Origin: Haloglomus litoreum
GTDB taxonomy: Archaea; Halobacteriota; Halobacteria; Halobacteriales; Haloarculaceae
Length of the DNA: 64,000 bases
Direction of reading: 5' to 3'
NCBI RefSeq assembly: GCF_029338515.1
Contig: NZ_CP119988.1
Coordinates: 1,922,001 to 1,986,000 of the forward strand
A model generated the notes under the pieces. That model had not been told where the DNA came from. It made no database searches and saw only the letters and a list, made by a program, of their open reading frames with translations. The translations under genes were made by a program, and so were the position numbers. How positions within the stretch are numbered: the first letter of the stretch is position 1; each line of letters starts with the position of its first letter. Of the stretch, positions 36,487 through 45,645 are shown one piece after another.

Positions 36487-37920
36487 TCAGTCGTCCGCGG
36501 GGCGGACCTTGAACCCGTAGCGGGTCACGTTCTCCTGCGTGTACACCCGGCGGACGACCGCCTCGACACGGTCCCCCACGGCGAGTTCCCCGTCCGCCTC
36601 GGGGTCGTGGTCTGTCACCTGTGCGGGTGCGCTGACGACCCCGCCGTCCGGGCCGTCGAACGCGACGACGACGACGCCGAACGCGCCGCTGCGGACCTGC
36701 TGGGTGGCAAACTCCGGCGGCGCTCCGCCACGGCCGATCCGGGTGACGGCCTCGACGGTGCCGTGACCGGGGAGCGTGACGGCGTCGTACTGGACCAGGG
36801 CACCACAGTCCGTGCAGGCCCCCTCCGGCGGGAACGCGAGAGCCCCGCACTCCGGGCAGCGACCGGCGACGAGTCGGTGGCGCTGCGCCAGCGAGCGCTT
36901 CCAAGTCGGGACGGGGACGTACGCGCCGCCGCCCTCCGGGTCCTGGCCGTCGAGGTCCCCACGCCGGCGGAGGTACTCGGGGTACGAGAGGTCCAGGTCG
37001 CCCTCGATGGCCAGCTCGGCAGCGACGGGTGTCTCGGTCTCGACGAGGAACACGTCGGCGCCGGCACCGCTCCCGTAGGCGGCCGCGAGGACGCGGTCGT
37101 GGTCGTCGGCGAGCGCCCGCGCGAGCGACAGCGGGACGCTCGCTGCGCCCGTGTCACCGAGGTCCTGGACCGTCGCGCACGTCTGGATGGCCTCGCTGTC
37201 GACACCCAGCGGGCCCGTCGCGCGGTACGGCCGCTTGCCGTCGGGAGCCTGCACCGCGGCGGCCGATACGTCCGGCTCGTCGATGCCCGCATCAGCGGCC
37301 GCGCCGGCCAGCGCGTCGTGGAACACCGCACGGTCGTAGCTGGTCACGCCGAGGCCCTGCACGCGGTCGTCACCCGATTCGCGGAATCGCTCGCCGGGCC
37401 GCGGTGTCGTGTACTCCCCGTGTGCGACGACTCGTGCGCCCTCGCCGGGGGTCAGCACGAACGCTGCCGCGCCCGCGCCCGCGGCGTGCTCGCGCTCGTC
37501 GGGTGGCTCCGCGCGCGGGCAATCCGCGGCCACCACGAGCATGGGCGACCGTTCGGCGTCCAGCGCGGCAGCCAGCGCCCGCATCCCGGCGCGGGTACTC
37601 GCCGTGAACTGATGATGGGTCGCCGTCCCCGGCGCACCGAGCATCGACCCGAGCCGGACCACGAGTTCCTCCTCGGCGAGCGGTGGCGTGGTGGTCGCGA
37701 GCGACAGCCCTGCGAGTTCGTCGCCGTCGATGCCGGCCGCGTCCAGTGCTCGGCCGGCGGCCGCAGCAGCCATCGTGAGCGTGTCCTCGTCGGCCTCCGC
37801 GACGGCCTTCCGCTCGACGCCGGACGCTTCGAAGCGGCCCCAGGCCTCGGCGAACGCGTCCGCGTCGATGCGGAGGCGGGGCGCGTACGCACCGACACCC
37901 GTGATGGCGAGGTCGCTCAT
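36487..37920 (-). CDS. HMG-CoA synthase-like/DUF35 OB-fold fusion protein
   Basis: 477 residues. The N-terminal 330 residues are a thiolase-fold protein related to HMG-CoA synthase and ketoacyl synthase III (ITGVGAYAPRLRID, then VAADCPRAEPP, AAYGSGAGADVF). The expected nucleophilic Cys region reads QFTASTRAGM (104-113), so Cys is replaced by Ser or Thr. The C-terminal 130 residues are a DUF35 module: the zinc ribbon CPECG/CTDCG and an OB-fold (GHGTVEAVTRIG, then VVVAFDGPDGG). In archaea a separate DUF35 protein scaffolds thiolase and HMGS into one complex; here it is fused. The gene overlaps the thiolase stop by 4 nt (ATGA), so they are translated together. Confidence 0.82.
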   Translation of the reverse strand: MSDLAITGVGAYAPRLRIDADAFAEAWGRFEASGVERKAVAEADEDTLTMAAAAAGRALDAAGIDGDELAGLSLATTTPPLAEEELVVRLGSMLGAPGTATHHQFTASTRAGMRALAAALDAERSPMLVVAADCPRAEPPDEREHAAGAGAAAFVLTPGEGARVVAHGEYTTPRPGERFRESGDDRVQGLGVTSYDRAVFHDALAGAAADAGIDEPDVSAAAVQAPDGKRPYRATGPLGVDSEAIQTCATVQDLGDTGAASVPLSLARALADDHDRVLAAAYGSGAGADVFLVETETPVAAELAIEGDLDLSYPEYLRRRGDLDGQDPEGGGAYVPVPTWKRSLAQRHRLVAGRCPECGALAFPPEGACTDCGALVQYDAVTLPGHGTVEAVTRIGRGGAPPEFATQQVRSGAFGVVVVAFDGPDGGVVSAPAQVTDHDPEADGELAVGDRVEAVVRRVYTQENVTRYGFKVRPADD

Positions 37921-39113
37921 GCCGTCACCTCCCCGTCCTCGACATCCGACCAGTCGTGTTCGCGCTCGAGGAGGTGGACGACGGCGGCGCCGCCCGAACC
38001 GCCGACGTTGTGGGTGAGCCCGACCTCCGGCGCGTCGAGCTGGCGGTCGCCCGCGCCGCCGGTGAGCTGGTCGAACGCCTCCACCACCTGCCCGGCGCCG
38101 GTCGCGCCGATGGGGTGGCCCTTCGATTTGAGGCCACCTGACGTGTTGACCGGCGTCTCGCCGTCCGGTCGCGTCGCGCCGCTGGCGATGTACGGGCCGG
38201 CCTCGCCGCGCTCGCAGAGGCCGATGTCCTCGTAGGCCATCAGCTCAGCGATGGCGAAGCAGTCGTGGACCTCCGCGAAGTCGAGGTCCTCCGGGCCGGC
38301 GCCGGCCCGCTCGTAGGCGGTGTCGGCCGCCCGTCGGGAGGCGGGTACCCCCGAGTAGGTGTCCCGCTGGAACAGCCCGACACGGTCCGACCCCGCACCG
38401 ACGCCAGCCACGCGGACCCGGGCGTCGGTGAACCGGTCGACGGCGTCCTCGCTGGCGAGCAGCACCGCGGCCGCCCCGTCCGTCGTCGGACAGCAGTGGT
38501 ACAGCGTCAGCGGGTCGGCCACGGTGGGGGCCGAGGAGGCGTCCTCCAGCGAGCACTCGAAGCCCAGTTGCGCGTGCGGGTTCTTCGCGCCGTTGGCGTG
38601 GTTCTTGACGGCGACGTGCGAGAGCTGGTCGACCGTGGTACCGTACTCGCGCATATGCGCCGATGCCATCTGGGCGTAGACGCCCGCGAACGTCGTCCCC
38701 GAGAGGCGCTCCCACTCCGTCTCGCCGCTGACGCCGAGCCAGTACCGGACGGCGTCGGAGGAGACGTCGGTCATCACCTCCACGCCGCCCGCGAGGACGA
38801 GGTCCGCCATCCCCGACCGGATGGCCTGGACGCCCTGGCGGACGGCGTAGCCCGAAGCGGCGCAGGCGTTCTCGACTCGCGTGGTCGGGATGCCGTCGAG
38901 CCCGACGTGCTCGGTGACGGCCGGGCCCGGCAGCCCGAGCTGACGGCCGCCGACACCGAGCGTGCCGATCGTGGCCTCGTCGACGTCGTCGGGTTCGACG
39001 GCGGTCCCGTCGAGGGCGTGTTCGAACGCGCTGCGGAACAGCGAGCGGTAGGACTCGTCGGGGAACGACCCGAAGTCGGACTGGCCGGCTCCGACGACGT
39101 AGGCATCGCGCAT
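37917..39113 (-). CDS. Thiolase family protein (SCP2/acetyl-CoA acetyltransferase-like)
   Basis: 398 residues. MRDAYVVGAGQSDFG is the typical thiolase start. The acyl-binding Cys84 sits in ENACAASGYA. EVHDCFAIAE, SKGHPIGATG (catalytic His) and HNVGGSGGAAVV are present, but Asn occupies the position of the second active-site Cys in biosynthetic thiolases. This matches the SCP2-type branch. Together with the overlapping HMGS-like/DUF35 gene it forms a two-gene operon likely acting on CoA thioesters. It is divergent from hyuA with an 86-nt shared promoter region. Confidence 0.88.
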   Translation of the reverse strand: MRDAYVVGAGQSDFGSFPDESYRSLFRSAFEHALDGTAVEPDDVDEATIGTLGVGGRQLGLPGPAVTEHVGLDGIPTTRVENACAASGYAVRQGVQAIRSGMADLVLAGGVEVMTDVSSDAVRYWLGVSGETEWERLSGTTFAGVYAQMASAHMREYGTTVDQLSHVAVKNHANGAKNPHAQLGFECSLEDASSAPTVADPLTLYHCCPTTDGAAAVLLASEDAVDRFTDARVRVAGVGAGSDRVGLFQRDTYSGVPASRRAADTAYERAGAGPEDLDFAEVHDCFAIAELMAYEDIGLCERGEAGPYIASGATRPDGETPVNTSGGLKSKGHPIGATGAGQVVEAFDQLTGGAGDRQLDAPEVGLTHNVGGSGGAAVVHLLEREHDWSDVEDGEVTA

Positions 39114-39199
39114 ACCGGGGGCGCGGGGGCGGGCGAGGAAAGCGTTCCGACGCCCGCCCGGAGGGGAACTTTCACGCCGCACCGCGGCGACCGCCCGCC

Positions 39200-41239
39200 A
39201 TGAGCGATAGCGAGACGGCACCCCGCGTCGGGGTCGACGTCGGCGGCACGTTCACCGACGTGGTGGCGGTGACCGACGGTCGGGTCCGGGTCCACAAGGT
39301 CGCCTCGACGCCCGATGCCCCCGACCGTGGTGTCGCGAACGGGCTGGACGAGGCGGCGGCTGCGGGCCTCTCGCTCCCCGACGTGGGCACGCTCGCGCAC
39401 GGAACGACCGTCGCGACCAACGCCGTCCTCGAGGGCGACTGGGCCGAGACGGCCCTCCTGACGACCGAGGGCTTCCGCGACGTACTGGAGATCGGCCGTC
39501 AGGACCGTCCCGACCTGTACGACCTCCACGGCTCGAAGCCCGAGCCGGTCGTACCACGGGACCGCCGGTACGAGGTGAGCGGGCGGCTGGACGAGCGCGG
39601 CGTCGAGCTGGAACCGCTCGACGAGGACGCCGTCCGGGCCCTCGCGGCCGATATCGACGCCGACAGCGTGGCGGTGACGCTGCTGTTCGCCTTCGAGAAC
39701 GCCGACCACGAGGAACAGGTCCGGGCGGTGCTCCGCGATGCCGGGTACGAGGGGTCGATATCCCTGTCCAGCGAGGTGCTCCCCGAGATCCGCGAGTACG
39801 AGCGGACGCTCGCGACGGCGCTGAACGCCGGCCTCCGTCCCGTGATGGACCGCTACCTCGGGCGGCTCGACGAGCGAGTCCGGGAGGCGGGTGTCGGTGC
39901 CGACCTCCGGGTGATGGCGTCGAACGGCGGGCTGATGGACGCCGACGCGGCCCGGGAGGCGCCGGTCCGGACGCTCCTCTCCGGCCCCGCGGCCGGCGTC
40001 CGGGGGGCGGCACACGTCGCCGCCCGACACGGCCACGAGGACCTCCTGACGATGGATATGGGCGGCACCTCGTGCGACGTCTCGCTCGTCCGCGACGGCG
40101 AGCCGCTCGTGACGACCGACGTGGAGGTCGGGGACTATCCGGTCGCGACCCCGATGGTCGACGTCCACACGGTCGGCTCGGGTGGCGGCTCCATCGCCCG
40201 CATCGACGAGGGTGGCGCGCTCCGCGTCGGCCCTGAATCGGCCGGCGCCGAGCCAGGGCCGGTCTGCTACGGTCGCGGGGGCGACCGCCCGACCGTCACC
40301 GACGCGGCGTTCGCGCTCGGGCGCATCGACCCCGGCACCTTCCTCGGTGACATCGGGGGCGCTGGCGAGGCGGCGCACGAGGCCATCGAGCGCGAGGTAG
40401 CCGACCCCCTTGGCGCGAGCGTTCGCGAGGCCGCCGCCGGCATCCTGTCGGTCGCAGAGGCCGACACCGCCCGAGCGCTCCGTGTCGTCTCGGTCGAGCG
40501 GGGGCACGACCCCCGTGACCTGGCGCTGGTCGCGTTCGGCGGCGCGGGCCCGCTCATCGCGAGCGCCGTCGCGTCCGAGCTCTCGGTGCCGGAGGTCGTC
40601 GTCCCCCGTGCCGCGGGGGTGCTCTCGGCGCTCGGGCTGCTGGTGTCGGACCGCTCGTACGACGAGTCCGTCTCGCGGGTCCGGCCCTGGGACGCCGTCG
40701 ACGTGGTCGACCTCGACGCCGTCTTCGCGGACCTGGAGGAACGCGGCCGTGAGCGCCTCGCGGACGTGCCCGCCGGGCGTCGCCGGCTGGAGCGGGCGCT
40801 CGACCTCCGCTACCGAGGGCAGACCTACGACATCACCGTCCGGGCGCCGGATGACCTCGACAGCGAGGCGCTCGACGCGGTGGCCGAGCGGTTCCACGAG
40901 GCCCATCGCGAGCGGTACGGACACGCCTCGCCGGACGAGCCGCTGGAGCTGGTGACGGTCCGACTGCGGGCCCGGGGCGTGGTCGACCCCCCGGACCCGG
41001 AACCGCCCAGCACGGGTGGCACGGGCGCCGACGCCGTCTCCGCGGAGCGCCCGGTCACCTTCGACGGCCGCACGCGTGACGTGCGGGTGTACGACCGCTC
41101 GCGGCTCCCGGCCGGCGAGCGCTTCGAAGGACCCGCCATCGTCGCCGGGAGCGAGTCGACGCTCGTGGTCCGCCCGCCCGACCGCGTCCGGGTGGCCGAC
41201 GACGGCAGCCTCGTCGTGGAGGTGGGCGCCGATGCCTGA
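39200..41239 (+). CDS. hyuA: Hydantoinase/oxoprolinase subunit A
   Basis: 679 residues of the ASKHA-fold HyuA family. GVDVGGTFTDVV (phosphate 1), HGTTVATNAVLEG, MDMGGTSCDVSLV (phosphate 2) and GSGGGSIARIDEGG are all present. The family couples ATP hydrolysis to opening of 5-oxoproline, hydantoins or related rings, or to acetone carboxylation when a third subunit is present. No such third gene exists here, so a 5-oxoprolinase or hydantoinase activity is likelier. It overlaps hyuB by 8 nt. Confidence 0.92.
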   Translation: MSDSETAPRVGVDVGGTFTDVVAVTDGRVRVHKVASTPDAPDRGVANGLDEAAAAGLSLPDVGTLAHGTTVATNAVLEGDWAETALLTTEGFRDVLEIGRQDRPDLYDLHGSKPEPVVPRDRRYEVSGRLDERGVELEPLDEDAVRALAADIDADSVAVTLLFAFENADHEEQVRAVLRDAGYEGSISLSSEVLPEIREYERTLATALNAGLRPVMDRYLGRLDERVREAGVGADLRVMASNGGLMDADAAREAPVRTLLSGPAAGVRGAAHVAARHGHEDLLTMDMGGTSCDVSLVRDGEPLVTTDVEVGDYPVATPMVDVHTVGSGGGSIARIDEGGALRVGPESAGAEPGPVCYGRGGDRPTVTDAAFALGRIDPGTFLGDIGGAGEAAHEAIEREVADPLGASVREAAAGILSVAEADTARALRVVSVERGHDPRDLALVAFGGAGPLIASAVASELSVPEVVVPRAAGVLSALGLLVSDRSYDESVSRVRPWDAVDVVDLDAVFADLEERGRERLADVPAGRRRLERALDLRYRGQTYDITVRAPDDLDSEALDAVAERFHEAHRERYGHASPDEPLELVTVRLRARGVVDPPDPEPPSTGGTGADAVSAERPVTFDGRTRDVRVYDRSRLPAGERFEGPAIVAGSESTLVVRPPDRVRVADDGSLVVEVGADA

Positions 41240-43007
41240 TGGCGACACCGACGGTGGGTCGGAGACAGGTGTCGATGTCGACCCGGTGACGCTGGAGGTT
41301 GCCCGGAACGCCTGTGCGGCGGTCGCCGAGGAGATGAACGCCACCCTCGTCCGCACCGCGTACTCCCCGAACGTGACCGAGCGCCGGGACTGCTCGTGTG
41401 CACTGTTCGACGCCGGCGGTTCGCTCGTCGCGCAGGCAGAGAACATCCCCGTCCACCTCGGCGCGATGCCGTTCTCCGTCACGGCCGCGCTGGAGGCGTT
41501 CCCGCCGTCGGAACTGGAACCGGGTGACGCCGTCCTGCTCAACGACCCCTTCCGCGGGGGCGCACACCTGCCCGACCTGACGCTCGTCACGCCGGTATTC
41601 ACCGACGATGCGGCCGGCGGCGACGACCCCATCGCGTTCGTCGCCAACCGCGCCCACCACGCTGACGTGGGGGGCTCCCGGGCGGGCGGCGTGGCCGCCG
41701 ACTCGACCGAGATCTACCAGGAGGGGCTGCGCATCCCGCCGGTCAAGCTGTACGAGGGCGGCGAGCCGAACGAGGGCGTCTTCGACACCATCCTGGCGAA
41801 CGTCCGGACACCGGACGAGCGCCGGGGCGACCTCCGCGCGCAGGTCGCGGCCAACGAGACCGGCGCCGAGCGCTACCGGGAACTCCACGTGCGCTACGGC
41901 GGTGACCTGCCCGCCATCACCGCGGCCATCCAGGACTACGCCGAGCGCCGGACCCGGGCCGAGATACGGGAGCTACCCGACGGCGAGTACGCGTTCGCGG
42001 ACGCGCTCGACGACGATGGTCGCGGGACCGAGGACGTGCGCATCGAGGCGACCGTGGCGGTCGACGACGACGGCATCACGGTCGACTTCGATGGGACGGC
42101 CCCACAGACGCGCGGCCCCATCAACGCCGTGTTCGCCGTGACGGCCTCCGCGACCTACTACGCGGTCCGGTGCGTGACCGACCCCGACGTGCCGCCGAAC
42201 GCCGGGGCGTATCGACCGGTCGAGGTGCGCGCGCCCGAGGGGACCGTCGTGAACCCCGACCCGCCTGCGGCCGTGGTCGGCGGGAACCTCGAAACGTCAC
42301 AGCGCGTGACCGACGTGGTGCTGGGCGCGCTCGCGGCGTGTGCGCCCGAGCGCGCCGCCGCGGCCGGCCAGGGGACCATGAACAACGTCACCTTCGGCGG
42401 CACCGACCCACGGGAGGTCCGCGAGGACGACGGGAGCGGCCGACAGTGGGCCTTCTACGAGACGGGCGGCGGCGGCGCGGGCGCCCACGCCGCGGGTGAT
42501 GGGATGGACGGCGTCCACGTCCACATGAGCAACACCCTCAACACGCCGGTCGAGGTGCTGGAGACGGCCTACCCGCTCCGCGTGCGTCGGTACACGCTCC
42601 GGCCTGACTCGGGCGGCGCCGGGGCGTATCGGGGTGGTCTCGGCCTCCGACGTGACATCGAGGTCCGCGGGGAGACACAGTTCTCGCTGCTCGCGGACCG
42701 GCATCGGCACCGGCCGTACGGCCTCGCCGGCGGCGAACCGGGAGCCTCGGGCGCGGCGTTCCACACGCCTGGCGATGCGGGTGCCGGTGGTGACGAAGTG
42801 ACCGAACGGCTCCCGCCGAAGACCACGCTCGACCTCGACCCGGGCGACGTGGTGAGCGTCCGGTCGCCCGGCGGCGGCGGGTACGGGGACCCTGCCGACC
42901 GCGCGGCAGCCGGCATCAAGCGCGACCTGCGGCTGGGGAAACTCTCGGCCGAGGCTGCGCGCGAGCGGTACGGGTACGAGGCCGCTGACGGCGAGAATCC
43001 AGAATAA
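41232..43007 (+). CDS. hyuB: Hydantoinase/oxoprolinase subunit B
   Basis: 591 residues. DPVTLEVARNACAAVAEEMNATLVRTAYS is the family N-terminus. LNDPFRGGAHLPDL, FDGTAPQTRGPIN and VRSPGGGGYGDP near the C-terminus complete the signature. It forms a complex with HyuA and completes hydrolysis of the phosphorylated ring. The ATG at 41232 overlaps the hyuA stop, giving coupled translation. The gene ends in an AT-rich stretch that probably terminates the operon. Confidence 0.93.
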   Translation: MPDGDTDGGSETGVDVDPVTLEVARNACAAVAEEMNATLVRTAYSPNVTERRDCSCALFDAGGSLVAQAENIPVHLGAMPFSVTAALEAFPPSELEPGDAVLLNDPFRGGAHLPDLTLVTPVFTDDAAGGDDPIAFVANRAHHADVGGSRAGGVAADSTEIYQEGLRIPPVKLYEGGEPNEGVFDTILANVRTPDERRGDLRAQVAANETGAERYRELHVRYGGDLPAITAAIQDYAERRTRAEIRELPDGEYAFADALDDDGRGTEDVRIEATVAVDDDGITVDFDGTAPQTRGPINAVFAVTASATYYAVRCVTDPDVPPNAGAYRPVEVRAPEGTVVNPDPPAAVVGGNLETSQRVTDVVLGALAACAPERAAAAGQGTMNNVTFGGTDPREVREDDGSGRQWAFYETGGGGAGAHAAGDGMDGVHVHMSNTLNTPVEVLETAYPLRVRRYTLRPDSGGAGAYRGGLGLRRDIEVRGETQFSLLADRHRHRPYGLAGGEPGASGAAFHTPGDAGAGGDEVTERLPPKTTLDLDPGDVVSVRSPGGGGYGDPADRAAAGIKRDLRLGKLSAEAARERYGYEAADGENPE

Positions 43008-43083
43008 CGTGAGAAGTTGCCACTCTTATCAACAATATTCTCCTTATACACTTTACTTCCGTGATTCAGAACTTACGCTCCAG

Positions 43084-43761
43084 TCACGCGAACTCCCCGA
43101 GGCCCGACTGCTCGGTGTCGTCCCGCTCGATGATGCCCGGATGGTCGTTCGTCGGGCTGTTGACCGCGGTCCCGATGCGGTACGCCTCGAGGTCGTCGTC
43201 CGGGTAGGGCCGGCACAGCGCGGCCCGCTCCTCGGGATCGCCGTGGAGCCACGTCTCCTCCTCGTCGGGTCGCAGGAGCACCGGCATCCGGTCGTGGAGG
43301 TCCGCCATCAGGTCGTTCGGCTCCGTCGTGAGGACGGTGACGCTCCGGAGCGTCCGGTCCACACCGTCCCACTCGCGCCAGACGCCACCCAGCAGCAGCA
43401 GGTCGTCCGGTCGGTGGACGCGGTACGGCTCCTTCCCGTGGCCCGTCTCCTGCCACTCGTAGAACCCGGAGGAGGGGACGAGACAGGGGCGCTCGGCCCA
43501 GGATTCCCGGAACGCGGGTTTCTCCGCGACGGTCTCGGCGCGGGCGTTGATGAACCCGTCACCGGGGCCCTCCGACCACTCGGGCAGCAGGCCCCAGTGG
43601 TGCCGGTCGATGGTGTCCGGGTCGGCGCCCGTGACGACCTCGATGTCGTCGGCCGGGGCGACGTTGTAGCGGGGCCCGTACGCGTCCGGGCGGCTGTGGG
43701 TGGCGCAGAGTCGGGCCTCCAGGTCGGCGAGCGGGGGGAACAGCGAGGTGCGGCCGCACAT
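43084..43761 (-). CDS. SRAP domain protein (YedK/HMCES family)
   Basis: 225 residues starting MCGRTSLF, so Cys2 becomes the N-terminal nucleophile after Met removal. RYNVAPADD (active-site Asn), GFYEWQ (catalytic Glu) and LHDRMPVLL (His and Arg) are all intact. SRAP proteins form a stable thiazolidine crosslink with abasic sites in single-stranded DNA and protect them during replication. The ATG at 43761 is forced by the need for Cys2; the longer in-frame extension would destroy activity. It follows the sensor-kinase gene by convergent-free spacing of 67 nt on the same strand. Confidence 0.94.
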   Translation of the reverse strand: MCGRTSLFPPLADLEARLCATHSRPDAYGPRYNVAPADDIEVVTGADPDTIDRHHWGLLPEWSEGPGDGFINARAETVAEKPAFRESWAERPCLVPSSGFYEWQETGHGKEPYRVHRPDDLLLLGGVWREWDGVDRTLRSVTVLTTEPNDLMADLHDRMPVLLRPDEEETWLHGDPEERAALCRPYPDDDLEAYRIGTAVNSPTNDHPGIIERDDTEQSGLGEFA

Positions 43762-43828
43762 ACCCGAGTGCAGGGCGGCCCGGAACGTGGTTCTGTCGGC
43801 GCCGGTGAGTGGGACGGGCTCGACTCGA

Positions 43829-45328
43829 CTACTCCATCGGCTCGACACCGGTCACGTCGAAGCGGGCGCCGCCGGACGCGCTCTCGCCGACGGTGATGGT
43901 CCAGCCGTGTGCCTGGACGACCTCGCTGACGATGGCCATCCCGATGCCGGAGCCCTCGTCGTCGGTGGTGTAGCCCATCCTGAGGACCTTCTCTCGCTCC
44001 TCGGGCGGGATACCGGGGCCGTCGTCGGCGACGGAGAAGCCCTCGTCGGTCGTGCGGACCGTCACGTGGACACCGTCGTCCCCGTGTTCGACCGAGTTCT
44101 TGAACAGGTTCTCCAGCACCTGCTGCAGTCGGCTCTCGTCGGCGTACAGCGTGCAGTCGGCTTCGTACTCCAGTGACGCCGTGCCGGTCGGGACCGCGGT
44201 CCAGGCGCCCTCGACGACCGACGACAGGTCGACCGCGCTCCGCTCGTCGATGACATCGCCCTGGCGGGCGAGCGTCGTGAGGTCGTCGATGAGGCCCTCG
44301 ATGCGGTCCAGCGAGTCACTGATGGCCTCGACGTGTTCGTCGGGTGCGTCGTCGGCGATGAAGTCGGTGCGGGCCTTCGCGATGGTGAGCGGGTTCCGGA
44401 GGTCGTGGCTCACGACCGACGCGAGGTTCTCCAGGCGCTCGTTCTTCCGTTCGAGCGCCCGGCGGTCGGCCCGCCGGGAGAACTCGTAGGTCAGCCACTG
44501 GGTCAGGAGCTCGACGACCGTCTCCTCGGTGTCGGTGAACGACCCCTCGCGGGGCTCCGGCCCGGCGAAGCAGAGCGTTCGGTCGACGTCGTCGCCGACC
44601 CTGATGCGTCCGCCGATGTAGCAGCCCAGGCCGTGGACCTCGTAGGCCGGGTCGTCGCCCCAGCCCGCCTCGACGGCGTCGACGATGGCCAGCAGGTCGT
44701 CCGTCTCGACGGTCTCCTTGCAGTAGGCCTCGTCACGCGGCATCGTCGCCCCCGGCTGGAGCCCCTCGGGGGTTCCATGGGCGAAGGCGACGGTCTGGCC
44801 CGTCTCGTCCAGTTCGTTGACCATCCCGAACGGGACGTCGAGGTAGTCACACCCCAGGCGGAGGACGCTGTCGACCTTCTCCTCGAACGAGCGGTCGGTG
44901 TCGGCCGCGATGCGGTAGAGCGACTGGAGGGCCAGCCGGTCGCGTTCGCGCTGGGCCTCTCGCCGCTTCCGCTCGGTGATGTCGCGGAAGTAGACGGAGA
45001 GGCCGGTGTCCGACGGGTACGCGTGGACCTCGAACCAGGTGTCTATCGGCTCGTACTCGGCCTCGAAGTTGACGGGTTCGCCCGTCTCGACGGCGGTCCG
45101 GTAGCGCTCGGCGAACACCGAGTCGGCGGCGGCCGGAACCACGTCCCAGATGCGCCGGCCCCGCATCTCGTCGGCGGTCGACCCCTCGGGGGCGGCCTTG
45201 GCGACGAGCGTGTGCGCACGCTCGTTGAGGTACGTGAACCGCCAGTCGTCGTCGAGGGCGAAGAAGGCGTCCGTCATCCGGTCGAGGACCTCTGCGGCCT
45301 CCGGGACCTCCACCCCCTCCCGGCTCAC
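43829..45328 (-). CDS. PAS/GAF sensor histidine kinase
   Basis: 499 residues from a GTG start. Order: PAS (about 10-120, ending RDITERKRREAQ), GAF (about 140-280: LGCDYLDVPFGMVNELD, then GLGCYIGGRIRV), and HisKA with VVSHDLRNPL. The ATPase has FKNSVEHG, DDGPGIPPEE and GSGIGMAIV. It is soluble, with no membrane helix. The GAF part resembles the light/redox-sensing haloarchaeal kinases only generally; no ligand Cys is clear. The start is uncertain: GTG at 45328 gives a natural N-terminus. A TATA-like GTTTTACAAACG (minus strand, about 45393-45404) lies about 70 nt upstream. Confidence 0.88.
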   Translation of the reverse strand: MSREGVEVPEAAEVLDRMTDAFFALDDDWRFTYLNERAHTLVAKAAPEGSTADEMRGRRIWDVVPAAADSVFAERYRTAVETGEPVNFEAEYEPIDTWFEVHAYPSDTGLSVYFRDITERKRREAQRERDRLALQSLYRIAADTDRSFEEKVDSVLRLGCDYLDVPFGMVNELDETGQTVAFAHGTPEGLQPGATMPRDEAYCKETVETDDLLAIVDAVEAGWGDDPAYEVHGLGCYIGGRIRVGDDVDRTLCFAGPEPREGSFTDTEETVVELLTQWLTYEFSRRADRRALERKNERLENLASVVSHDLRNPLTIAKARTDFIADDAPDEHVEAISDSLDRIEGLIDDLTTLARQGDVIDERSAVDLSSVVEGAWTAVPTGTASLEYEADCTLYADESRLQQVLENLFKNSVEHGDDGVHVTVRTTDEGFSVADDGPGIPPEEREKVLRMGYTTDDEGSGIGMAIVSEVVQAHGWTITVGESASGGARFDVTGVEPME

Positions 45329-45468
45329 TGCGGGCCCCCCGCCGTGGATGTGCTCGCGGACCAGTCCATATGGTCGGTTGCGCTGCCACGTTTGTAAAAC
45401 GAGGAGTATCGTCCCCGCCGTGCAGGTCATCGGTGCCCCGCCGCCCGCGTTCTGTGGTACGTGTCTCG

Positions 45469-45546
45469 TACGGAACGGTGTCGCGGAACGTCGATACGGA
45501 GTCACGATACGGAACGGTGACACGGGGTCGCGATACGGAACGCTCG
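45469..45546. repeat. Six contiguous 13-nt imperfect tandem repeats
   Basis: Units in order: TACGGAACGGTGT, CGCGGAACGTCGA, TACGGAGTCACGA, TACGGAACGGTGA, CACGGGGTCGCGA, TACGGAACGCTCG. The CGGAACG core recurs in four units and every unit keeps position 4 as G. The period is exactly 13 nt throughout. A seventh, poorer unit may follow at 45547. It lies about 70 nt upstream of the kinase promoter-like box, so binding sites for a regulator are possible. An alternative is random tandem duplication without function. Confidence 0.7.
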
Positions 45547-45624
45547 TACCGGCCGGCAGCTCGTACAGTCACCTGCCGCACCGCTCTGGGATACGCTTGA
45601 GGGTAACGCGTTCCGTTCCGCGAA

Positions 45625-45645
45625 GGGGTGGGGGGTGGGGGTGGG
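45625..45645 (+). other. G-quadruplex motif
   Basis: Four G-tracts of 4, 6, 5 and 3 residues separated by single T residues. This fits the canonical intramolecular quadruplex pattern with the shortest, most stable loops. It lies on the strand that is template for the flanking minus-strand genes, about 190 nt before the end of the HTH-10 gene and 300 nt before the kinase start. Function is unknown. Confidence 0.65.

Noticed and set aside
45370-45600. Plus-strand 76-codon frame with a 13-residue internal repeat
   Set aside because: The peptide repeat is a by-product of the 13-nt DNA repeat (39 nt = 13 codons). No promoter or family resemblance supports translation.
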